NCBI GenBank assembly: GCA_034437215.1 | Contig: DAOTVC010000110.1 | Location: 1 to 5,481 of the forward strand | Origin: DAOTVC01 sp034437215 | GTDB taxonomy: Bacteria > Chloroflexota > Anaerolineae > B4-G1 > SLSP01 | DNA length: 5,481 nucleotides | Direction: 5' to 3' | In this document: piece by piece, positions 1 to 5,481 of the stretch | Layout of the letters: each line of letters starts with the position of its first letter | How positions within the stretch are numbered: the stretch's first letter is position 1 | Position numbers and translations under genes: made by a program | The notes under the pieces: model-generated | The model's input: only the letters and a program-made list of their open reading frames with translations | Database searches by the model: none | Told to the model about the DNA's origin: nothing

Positions 1-208
1 GCTCCGTGTCCAACGCCCGGAACTCCGGATAGCGCTGCTGGAAGGCGTAAAACTCGGTGGTGCAGACCGGCGTGAAGTCCGCCGGGTGGCTGAAGAGGAT
101 GAACCACTGCCCCTCGAAGGCGTCGGGCAGGGTCATCATCCCGTGGGTCGTCTGGACCTTCATGGTGGGGAACTTATCGCCGATCAAAGGCATGCTCTTG
201 TCGTCCAT
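1..208 (-). CDS. Peroxiredoxin, Prx6 (1-Cys/archaeal-type) subfamily, N-terminal part
   Basis: Thiol peroxidase that reduces hydrogen peroxide and organic hydroperoxides in the cytoplasm. The 69 visible residues begin MDDKSMPLIGDKFPTMKVQT and contain the peroxiredoxin active-site signature PxxxTxxC as P42-A-D-F-T46-P-V-C49, followed by TTEF. C49 is therefore the peroxidatic cysteine. The run 'FSHPADFTPVCTTEF' is characteristic of the Prx6 group. The gene runs off the left edge, so the catalytic arginine, any resolving cysteine and the long C-terminal dimerisation region of this roughly 210-230 residue family cannot be seen. Whether it is a 1-Cys or 2-Cys enzyme is thus open. The start at 208 is preferred over the internal ATG at 193 (M6) because GGGAGG lies 6 nt upstream of it. 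It is transcribed away from the protease gene. A PerR-like site over its promoter suggests peroxide induction, which is inference. Confidence 0.95.
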   Translation of the reverse strand, partial: MDDKSMPLIGDKFPTMKVQTTHGMMTLPDAFEGQWFILFSHPADFTPVCTTEFYAFQQRYPEFRALDTE

Positions 209-214
209 GTAGAA

Positions 215-220
215 CCTCCC
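215..220 (-). promoter_or_regulatory. Ribosome binding site of the peroxiredoxin gene
   Basis: Read on the minus strand this is GGGAGG, 6 nt before the ATG at 208. It decides the start codon, since the alternative ATG at 193 has no comparable site. Confidence 0.85.
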
Positions 221-238
221 GGTTAATTTAGAAGTGTA

Positions 239-253
239 CTATATTTATTATAA
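239..253. promoter_or_regulatory. Putative PerR-type operator overlapping the -10 box
   Basis: The plus strand reads CTATATTTATTATAA, matching the PerR box TTATAATNATTATAA at 12 of 14 defined positions (mismatches at positions 1 and 6). It covers the -10 hexamer and the expected start point of the peroxiredoxin promoter, where a repressor would block transcription. PerR is a Fur-family, metal-dependent peroxide sensor that represses peroxidase genes in several phyla. The region is AT-rich, which raises the odds of a chance match. Confidence 0.4.
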
Positions 254-274
254 TCAAGATCATAACATCGTCAA
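247..274 (-). promoter_or_regulatory. Sigma70-type promoter of the peroxiredoxin gene
   Basis: On the minus strand, TTGACG (274-269) is followed by a 16-nt spacer and a perfect TATAAT (252-247). Only the last base of the -35 hexamer departs from consensus. Transcription would start near 240, giving a leader of about 32 nt with the ribosome binding site inside it. The site is in the right place and orientation for the peroxiredoxin gene. Confidence 0.75.
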
Positions 275-278
275 GCGA

Positions 279-295
279 TCTCGTTGGTTACGAGA
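279..295. repeat. Perfect 6-bp inverted repeat upstream of the peroxiredoxin promoter
   Basis: TCTCGT (279-284), a 5-nt loop, then ACGAGA (290-295). It sits just upstream of the minus-strand -35 box, where an activator site could lie. On neither strand is it followed by a T-run, so a terminator is unlikely. A third ACGAGA-like half (CACGAGAG, 302-309) follows shortly after. Its role is unknown. Confidence 0.4.
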
Positions 296-310
296 AAAGG
301 TCACGAGAGC

Positions 311-339
311 TTGTACTCCCAGAACTTAGGTACTATAAT
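311..339 (+). promoter_or_regulatory. Candidate plus-strand sigma70 promoter without a nearby gene
   Basis: TTGTAC (311-316), a 17-nt spacer and a perfect TATAAT (334-339) form a good sigma70-type match with optimal spacing. Transcription would start near 346 and run rightward. The next convincing plus-strand gene is the protease at 1185, leaving a leader of about 840 nt, or else a separate small RNA. A chance match in AT-rich DNA is possible. Confidence 0.45.
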
Positions 340-350
340 AAGATCGTCAA

Positions 351-368
351 CGTCGCAATCACGCGACG
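351..368. repeat. GC-rich perfect hairpin, 6-bp stem
   Basis: CGTCGC (351-356), loop AATCAC, GCGACG (363-368). It lies about 5 nt after the expected start point of the plus-strand promoter at 311-339, so a transcript would begin with this stem. No T-run follows on either strand, so it is not a classical intrinsic terminator. It could stabilise a 5' end or be a protein-binding dyad. Confidence 0.5.
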
Positions 369-678
369 CTCCAGATAAAAAGGGCGGGGAGGGAAGTCTC
401 CGTAAGCAACCCCATAAGATCTATATCGATGGATAAATTGAGAGGCTGAGAACGCAGAATCCATGCCACCTGGGATCTCTCAATATCTCCGGAGGGCGGC
501 AGCCTGACAGTCTGAGGATTATTCATCCTGCCAATAGTGTGAGCACGACTGTCCTGCCATGAGTAGCAGTTGTCGTAGCTGTAATCGAGAATAGAATTGA
601 GTGCGGTCATCGGCTGCCTTACCCGGTGACCAGTCGCTACCGACAGTTGCGCATGAAGATGGTCTTGATTCGCGTTCA
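369..678. other. Non-coding stretch, no recognised gene
   Basis: I find no convincing gene here. A minus-strand frame of 83 codons ends at 359 and starts at 610, with only a weak AAGG-type ribosome site 6 nt upstream and no resemblance to a family I know. A second overlapping minus-strand frame (776-519) runs into the repeat unit at 721 and begins inside it. Neither shows the codon bias of the two real genes. No tRNA-like cloverleaf or convincing terminator was seen. Confidence 0.55.
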
Positions 679-720
679 GATTGTAAGAGTGTCATAAGTC
701 GAAATTCCCTTTTTACAATC
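679..720. repeat. 8-bp inverted repeat with 26-nt loop
   Basis: GATTGTAA (679-686) and TTACAATC (713-720) are exact reverse complements, and the similarity continues imperfectly inward (AGAG versus AAAAG). The right arm abuts the start of the first repeat unit at 721. Function unknown; it may mark the boundary of the repeated element. Confidence 0.45.
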
Positions 721-885
721 CAAGTGAGGCTCCACTGAAAAAGGTTCGCCTCATGCCAAGTCGCAAAGGTCGCCAAGATTTTTCAAATCGCTGATTAATC
801 TTCTGGAACGATACAGGCTATTTGGGTAAAAAAATTATCTACCACCTAAGTTTTCTTAGCGTTCTTGGCAGTTTTGCGTGAGATT
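721..885. repeat. Intergenic repeat unit, copy 1, with imperfect inverted repeat
   Basis: The unit starts with CAAGTGAGG (721-729), which recurs at 905-913. Its left arm, CGCAAAGGTCGCCAAGA (762-778), pairs imperfectly with the right arm TCTTGGCAGTTTTGCG (863-878), whose reverse complement is CGCAAAACTGCCAAGA. A smaller stem, AAGATT (775-780) with AATCTT (797-802), lies inside. The left arm also matches the left arm of copy 2. Such 'CGCAAAG'-rich palindromic repeats are common in intergenic DNA of several bacterial phyla. They encode no transposase and their mobility is unproven. Confidence 0.6.
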
Positions 886-904
886 CCAGTTTTTTCAGTA
901 GCGT

Positions 905-1046
905 CAAGTGAGGTTTCCCTAGAAGAGGGGGGACTAATCGCAGAGGACGCAGAGAGCGCAAAGATGGCTTGATATTTTTGGGTTTACACCTCAACAGCTT
1001 AATATTTTTCATCTTAATTTCGTGTTCTTGGCGCTCTTTGCGGTTA
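905..1046. repeat. Intergenic repeat unit, copy 2, with imperfect inverted repeat
   Basis: The second copy begins with CAAGTGAGG (905-913). Its left arm runs from TAATCG to AAGATG (935-966). The right arm (1010-1046) has a reverse complement beginning TAACCGCAAAGAGCGCCAAG and ending AAGATG, so the two arms align end to end with a few mismatches and gaps around a loop of about 43 nt. Spacing to copy 1 is about 184 bp. The loop carries its own 30-bp-period direct repeat. The right arm ends about 140 bp before the protease start. Confidence 0.65.
967..1010 (+). repeat. Short direct repeat in the loop of repeat copy 2
   Basis: GCTTGATATTTTTG (967-980) and GCTTAATATTTTTC (997-1010) match at 12 of 14 positions with a 30-bp period. 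The AT-rich blocks resemble promoter elements, but I could not assemble a correctly spaced -35/-10 pair from them. Confidence 0.4.
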
Positions 1047-1082
1047 GAAGCCTTTCTTCAGGAGAGGCCTACCTTGCACTTC

Positions 1083-1096
1083 AGAAAGGAGGTGAT
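1083..1096 (+). promoter_or_regulatory. 14-nt perfect complement of the 16S rRNA 3' end in the protease leader
   Basis: AGAAAGGAGGTGAT is the exact complement of the conserved bacterial 16S 3' tail ATCACCTCCTTTCT, far more than the usual 4-7 nt Shine-Dalgarno match. It lies about 90 nt before the protease start, too far to serve it. The nearest in-frame options are a possible ATT start at 1101 or an ATG at 1122, both ending at TAA (1134-1136) after 11 or 4 codons. It may drive a tiny leader peptide or act as a ribosome standby site. Confidence 0.4.
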
Positions 1097-1171
1097 GTCT
1101 ATTCCATCGTCCGATCATCCTATGAACATCCACTAATTGGTAGGAAGAACATCCTTTCACCACCTTGCTTG

Positions 1172-1177
1172 AAGGAG
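1172..1177 (+). promoter_or_regulatory. Ribosome binding site of the subtilase gene
   Basis: AAGGAG lies 7 nt before the ATG at 1185 and fixes the start. The first four bases could pair with CCTT at 1163-1166 across a 5-nt loop, so the site may be partly occluded. Confidence 0.85.
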
Positions 1178-1184
1178 TAGAACT

Positions 1185-4100
1185 ATGCGAACCAAATGGC
1201 TGAATATTTGTGTGTTGGCTGCACTGGTGCTGGGTATGCTGCCCTTTACGGCAGTCCCGGTCCCTGTGGCGGCAGCCACCGCGACCGAAGCACCAGCGGT
1301 ACAAGCGCCGGACAATCCACCTGCTCTCCCGCAGGGGCGCGATAACAGTAAAGATCTGCAACTGGAAGCGGTCACAGCGGATGAACTCACTATCCATGGC
1401 CGCTCGGCCCCAGATGGCGAAGTGCTCTACGAAGAGAAGAACGCCACGGGTCCTGCTATTTACATCGTCCAGCTGGAAGCCCAACCCTTAGCGGCCTACG
1501 AGGGCGGCATCCCCGGTCTACGGGCGACCAGCCCTGCCACCACCAGCGCGGATAAACTGGATGTCAACAGCGCCGCCAGCCGCGCCTACCGCGCCTACCT
1601 GGCCGAGGAGCGTGCCGGCGTCCTGAACCAGATCCAGCGGGAAGTTGGACGCACTCCCCGGATAATCCACACCTACGATGTGGCTTACAGCGGCATGGCG
1701 CTGGAGCTCACCCCGGAAGAGGCCGCGGAGGTGGCCCAGTTGCCCGGCGTGCGCCGTGTGATCCGCAACTTCACGCGCTACATCCAGACCGATACCACCC
1801 CTGAATTCCTCAATGCCTGGGGAATCTGGGATGGCACCAATACCGGTGTCATCTCCGGCACCATGGGTGAGGGCATCATCGCCGGGATCATCGACACGGG
1901 CATCAACATGGACCACCCCTCCTTCGCCGATGTCGGAGATGACGGCTACGCTCACACTAACCCCAGGGGCGCCGGCAACTATACCGGCTGGTGCGATCCC
2001 TCGCACCCCAGCTACGACGACACCCTGGTCTGCAACGACAAGCTGATCGGCGTCTACAGCTATCCCAGCTCCGGCGATGACCCCGAGGACGATAACTCCC
2101 ACGGCAGCCACACGGCCAGCACCACAGCGGGCAACGTGCTCTACGACGTGGAGTACGAAGGCTACACCTTCGATCAGATCTCGGGCATGGCGCCGCACGC
2201 CAACATCATCTCCTACGATGTCTGCACAGCCAGCGGCTGTCAGGGTGACTCCATCCTCGCCGCCATCAACGACGCAGTAGCCGACGGTGTGGATGTCATC
2301 AACTACTCCATCGGCGGTGGGCCGCAGAGCCCGTGGGACGATCCCGACTCCGAGGCCTACCTGAACGCCCGCGCGGCGGGCGTCTTCGTCGCCACCTCCG
2401 CTGGCAACAACGGCCCCGACGCCGGAACCGTCGGCTCGCCGGGCAACGCGCCGTGGCTCACCACCGTCGCGAACACCACCATCGAACGGATTATCGCCAA
2501 CACCCTGGACGTGACGGGGCCTGGAACCGTACCTGCCGAGCTGCAAGGCATTGGCGCCATTCGCGGCCCCGAGGGCCCGGAGATCACCACGGACATCGAA
2601 ACTGACATCATCTACTCAGGAGACGTGGATCCGGCGAACATCGAGGGCTGCGACGCTTTCCCCGGCGGGGCCTTTACCGACAGCATCGCGCTGATTCAGC
2701 GCGGTAGCTGTGCCTTTGCCGACAAGGTCAACAACGCCACCGACGCCGGCGCGATTGCCGTGATTATCTTCAACAACAGCGGCGGCCCCCCCATGTTCAT
2801 GGGCGGCCTGGAAGACACCACCATCCCCTCGGTCTTCATCACCCTCAGTGATGGCGCCGCCGTGCGGGACTGGATCCAGGCCGAGACCGATCCTACGGCC
2901 CGCATCAACGCCGGCTCCGATCGCGTAATCAACCCGGACTGGGCTGACATTCTGGCCCAGAGCAGCTCCCGCGGCCCCAACGTCAACGCTGACTGGATCA
3001 AGCCCGACATCGCTGCCCCCGGCACCAATATCTTCGCCGCCTACATGGGTGGCCCCAATGACTTCGGCATGATGAGCGGCACCTCCATGGCCAGCCCCCA
3101 CGTCGCGGGCGCCGGAGCGCTGATGCGCGCCCTGCACCCCGACTGGACCGAGGCCGAGATTCAATCGGCGCTGATGATGACCAGCCAGGGCGGCGTGGTC
3201 AAGGACGACGCCACCACCCCCGCTGATCCCTTCGACGTGGGCGCCGGCCGTCTCGACCTGACCTATGCGGCGCTGGCGGGCCTCGTGCTTCACGAGACCA
3301 AGGCCAACTACGAGGCTGCCGACCCGGGAGCGGGCGGCGATCCTACCGCCCTCAACCTCGCCAGCCTGGCCAACGCCAACTGCCTCCAGGAGTGCTCCTG
3401 GGAGCGGACCTTCCGCAATACGACCGGCATGACCGTGACCTGGGAGATCACCTTTACCGGTGACGTTCCCCTGGTCGCCGATCCCATCAGCTTCACCGTC
3501 GCCGCCGGTGCGACCCAGATGGTCGAGTTCACCGCCGACGTCAGCGCCGAAGCCGATGACGTGTGGCTCTTCGGCGAGGTCATCCTGACCGCCGACGATC
3601 CCGCCCTGCCGGTACAACACCTGCCCGTGACCGTCAAGCCCACCTCCGGTGTGCTGCCGACGCTGGTCGAGGTGCATACGCGCCGTAACGCCGGCTCGCA
3701 GATGATCGAAGACCTCCAGGCCCTCGAGATCCTCACCATGACCGTCGAGACCTTCGGCCTGGTACAGGCCGACCTCTACGACATCTCCCTCGACGAGGAT
3801 CCCACCAACGACGACCCCTACGACGATCTATCCCAGGTCTACACTACTGACGTCACCGTCCCCGCCGGGGCCAAGCGGCTGGTGGCCGAGATCACGGCCT
3901 CCGAGGCCCCTGATGTCGATCTCTTCGTGCTCTACGACACGGGCACGGTTTACGAGGAGGTCTGCGCCAGCGCCACCGCTTCCTGGGACGAGTATTGCAA
4001 TCTCGACGATCCCGATGCCGGTGACTACCTTATCGTCGTGCAGAACTGGCAGGGGTCGGACGACCAGCCCGACGCCATCACTCTGGCCCTGGGCATTGTC

Positions 4101-5481
4101 CCCGACACCGACGCCGGCAACATGAGTATCGTCGGCCCCGACAGCGTGCCGATGATGGAGCCCTTCGACCTACAGCTCTTCTGGGACACCCCGGAGATGG
4201 TCGCGGGCGACCGCTGGTACGGAGCCTTCTCCCTGGGCACCGAGCCCGGCAGCGAGGGCGACGTCGGCACCATCCCGGTGGACGTGATCCGTCACGACGA
4301 CGACGTGATCAAGACGGCGAGCAGCGACTCCGCCCTCTTCGGTGAGACGCTCACCTACACCATCGCCGTCTACCCCAATGTCACGCCCGAAGACCTCACC
4401 TACTGGCTCACCGACACCATCCCTGCCGGCCTCACCTACGTCCCCGGCTCCGCTTCGGCCACCGATGGCGTGGTGGACGTCGTCGGCGACACCCTCACCT
4501 GGACGGGCCTCCTGGAAGTCCCGACGGCTGAGTACATGATGACCACCAGCCTCGCCGATCCGCTGTGCGCCGTGCCCCTGGCTAACAGCGGCGCGTATCT
4601 CGACCTGGCGGCCTTCGGTATTGCTCCGCAATCCGACATCGCCGGTGACACGCTCTGGTTCTCCGCTTTCACCACCGGTGACCCCTTCACCTACTGGGGC
4701 AACGCATACACCGGCATTGACTTCACCGACGACGGCTTTGTCTTCTTCGACTCCACCCCCGGCACGACGCAGTGGGTCAACGAAGACATCCCCACCCCCG
4801 ACGATCCCAACAACCTGCTGGCGATGTTCTGGAATGACTGGGAAATCGTCTACGACGGCCCCACCAATCGCGGCGTGAGTCTGGCAAACCTTGGTGAAAC
4901 CACCGGTGGGAGCCTCATCGAGTACGATGACGTGCAGCCCTTCGGCGATGACACCCAGACCATTGACTTCGAGATCTTCGCGTGGCGCACCCCCGATCCC
5001 GCCCTGGGCGACCCGGACATCATCTTCGCCTACGACAACCTCAACCTTGATACGCCCATCACCGTCGGCACCATCGGCATCGAGAACGCCCTGGGGACCG
5101 AGGGCATCAAGTACGCCTACGACGACGTCGCGCTCGAGACGCTCCAGGACGGCATGGGCATCTGCTTCGACTGGTTCGTCCCCACGGGCGAGCCCGTCCT
5201 CATCACCTACCAGGTGACGGTGGACGAAGGCGTGGCAGAATCGCCGCTGACCAACACCGTCATCCACGAGGTGGACAACGAGGGCAGCCTGCCCGCCGAA
5301 GCCCCCTTCGATCTCTACGTCCTCGGCGACGGCTACAAGGACGTCTCCGACACCCTCATCAACCCCGGCGAACTCGTCACCTACACCATCGTCCTCACCA
5401 GCAGTGCGGCGGCGCAGTGGGATCTCTACGATCCGCTGCCCGGCGGCCTGGACTTCGTCTCCGTGGACGGCGCCGACTACG
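1185..5481 (+). CDS. Secreted multidomain S8 (subtilisin-like) serine protease with PA insert and DUF11 repeats, C-terminus beyond window
   Basis: Extracellular endopeptidase precursor, open for 1,432 codons with no stop. A signal peptide (1-31: RTK, a hydrophobic core, then VAAA) is followed by an A/P-rich linker and an I9 inhibitor propeptide (about 92-193). The S8 domain spans about 228-695. Its triad is D237 in IIDTGI, H306 in HGSHTA and S634 in GTSMASPH, with oxyanion N408 in SAGNNGP, so it should be active. A PA domain (about 475-580) is inserted before the serine, with C489 and C509 near LIQRGSCAF. Next come an Fn3-like domain (about 686-810, C733/C737), an Asp-rich linker (866-881) and a PPC-like domain (about 886-972, C927/C938). 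A DUF11 domain (about 1038-1128, resuming 1326-1370) is interrupted by a NIDO-like domain, and a second DUF11 starts near 1384. Even-numbered cysteines fit disulfides outside the cell. The tail suggests surface display or adhesion, but the anchor is not visible. Long antisense frames here are GC-driven shadows. Confidence 0.95.
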   Translation, partial: MRTKWLNICVLAALVLGMLPFTAVPVPVAAATATEAPAVQAPDNPPALPQGRDNSKDLQLEAVTADELTIHGRSAPDGEVLYEEKNATGPAIYIVQLEAQPLAAYEGGIPGLRATSPATTSADKLDVNSAASRAYRAYLAEERAGVLNQIQREVGRTPRIIHTYDVAYSGMALELTPEEAAEVAQLPGVRRVIRNFTRYIQTDTTPEFLNAWGIWDGTNTGVISGTMGEGIIAGIIDTGINMDHPSFADVGDDGYAHTNPRGAGNYTGWCDPSHPSYDDTLVCNDKLIGVYSYPSSGDDPEDDNSHGSHTASTTAGNVLYDVEYEGYTFDQISGMAPHANIISYDVCTASGCQGDSILAAINDAVADGVDVINYSIGGGPQSPWDDPDSEAYLNARAAGVFVATSAGNNGPDAGTVGSPGNAPWLTTVANTTIERIIANTLDVTGPGTVPAELQGIGAIRGPEGPEITTDIETDIIYSGDVDPANIEGCDAFPGGAFTDSIALIQRGSCAFADKVNNATDAGAIAVIIFNNSGGPPMFMGGLEDTTIPSVFITLSDGAAVRDWIQAETDPTARINAGSDRVINPDWADILAQSSSRGPNVNADWIKPDIAAPGTNIFAAYMGGPNDFGMMSGTSMASPHVAGAGALMRALHPDWTEAEIQSALMMTSQGGVVKDDATTPADPFDVGAGRLDLTYAALAGLVLHETKANYEAADPGAGGDPTALNLASLANANCLQECSWERTFRNTTGMTVTWEITFTGDVPLVADPISFTVAAGATQMVEFTADVSAEADDVWLFGEVILTADDPALPVQHLPVTVKPTSGVLPTLVEVHTRRNAGSQMIEDLQALEILTMTVETFGLVQADLYDISLDEDPTNDDPYDDLSQVYTTDVTVPAGAKRLVAEITASEAPDVDLFVLYDTGTVYEEVCASATASWDEYCNLDDPDAGDYLIVVQNWQGSDDQPDAITLALGIVPDTDAGNMSIVGPDSVPMMEPFDLQLFWDTPEMVAGDRWYGAFSLGTEPGSEGDVGTIPVDVIRHDDDVIKTASSDSALFGETLTYTIAVYPNVTPEDLTYWLTDTIPAGLTYVPGSASATDGVVDVVGDTLTWTGLLEVPTAEYMMTTSLADPLCAVPLANSGAYLDLAAFGIAPQSDIAGDTLWFSAFTTGDPFTYWGNAYTGIDFTDDGFVFFDSTPGTTQWVNEDIPTPDDPNNLLAMFWNDWEIVYDGPTNRGVSLANLGETTGGSLIEYDDVQPFGDDTQTIDFEIFAWRTPDPALGDPDIIFAYDNLNLDTPITVGTIGIENALGTEGIKYAYDDVALETLQDGMGICFDWFVPTGEPVLITYQVTVDEGVAESPLTNTVIHEVDNEGSLPAEAPFDLYVLGDGYKDVSDTLINPGELVTYTIVLTSSAAAQWDLYDPLPGGLDFVSVDGADY

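Noticed and set aside
375..425. Possible intrinsic terminator on the minus strand (GGAG/CTCC stem before a T-run near 376-381)
   Set aside because: The stem is only 4 bp, is separated from the T-run by several bases, and no minus-strand gene ends here.
359..610. Possible 83-residue minus-strand gene in the intergenic region
   Set aside because: Only a weak ribosome site, no known family, no clear codon bias. A phrase resembling 'TVRLP' of some antitoxins is too short to support a toxin-antitoxin call.
519..776. Possible 85-residue minus-strand gene
   Set aside because: It starts within the repeat unit, overlaps the other weak frame, and shows no recognisable protein features.
721..1046. CRISPR array or insertion sequence
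   Set aside because: There are only two diverged units with no uniform spacers, and no transposase or integrase frame. It is a palindromic repeat rather than an array or IS.
960..1050. Promoter for the protease within the AT-rich loop of repeat copy 2
   Set aside because: TTGATA, TTTACA and TAATAT elements are present, but every pairing has the wrong spacing (11 or 25 nt), so no promoter is called.
1518..2546. Minus-strand open frame of 342 codons opposite the protease
   Set aside because: It is antisense to a protein with an intact S8 catalytic triad. The product is low-complexity Gly/Val/Ala/Asp-rich, as expected from reading GC-rich codons backwards.
2616..3677. Minus-strand open frame of 353 codons opposite the protease
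   Set aside because: Same cause: a stop-poor antisense frame in GC-rich DNA. The composition is biased to Gly, Ala, Val and His, with no domain I recognise.
4170..5267. Minus-strand open frame of 365 codons opposite the protease tail
   Set aside because: The product is a biased Gly/Val/Asp-rich sequence antisense to clearly recognisable DUF11 and NIDO-like coding sequence.

Overview
The window holds two divergent genes, both cut by the window edges, separated by about 980 bases of AT-richer, repeat-bearing non-coding DNA. The left gene (minus strand, 208 to 1) is the N-terminal part of a Prx6-type peroxiredoxin. The right gene (plus strand, 1185 to the window end) is the first 1,432 residues of a very large secreted subtilisin-like (S8) serine protease with a long beta-sandwich tail. 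The organism is a bacterium with GC-rich coding DNA and classical Shine-Dalgarno and sigma70-type signals. The protease architecture (I9 propeptide, S8 domain with PA insert, Fn3-like and PPC-like domains, DUF11 repeats) and the 'GCAAAG'-type intergenic repeats recall free-living Chloroflexota (Anaerolineae-like), but nothing here proves the phylum.

Region by region: 1-208 is the peroxiredoxin, with a strong ribosome binding site. At 239-274 lies its well-formed minus-strand promoter, whose -10 is covered by a 12-of-14 match to a PerR box, suggesting peroxide-responsive control. At 311-368 there is a good plus-strand promoter match followed by a perfect 6-bp hairpin, with no protein gene directly downstream. 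From 369 to 720 I recognise no gene, only one 8-bp dyad. From 721 to 1046 there are two diverged tandem copies of a repeat unit, each containing an imperfect inverted repeat of the 'CGCAAAG...CGCCAAGA' type. At 1083-1184 the protease leader contains a 14-nt perfect complement to the conserved bacterial 16S rRNA 3' end and then the protease's own ribosome binding site.

Functionally the two genes are separate: one detoxifies peroxides in the cytoplasm, the other acts outside the cell on proteins. Their head-to-head arrangement does not imply a shared pathway. I found no CRISPR array, tRNA, rRNA, intact mobile element or defence system. The observations most worth a second look are the PerR-like operator, the duplicated inverted-repeat element, the protease leader, and the apparent insertion of a NIDO-like domain inside a DUF11 domain with a flanking cysteine pair.
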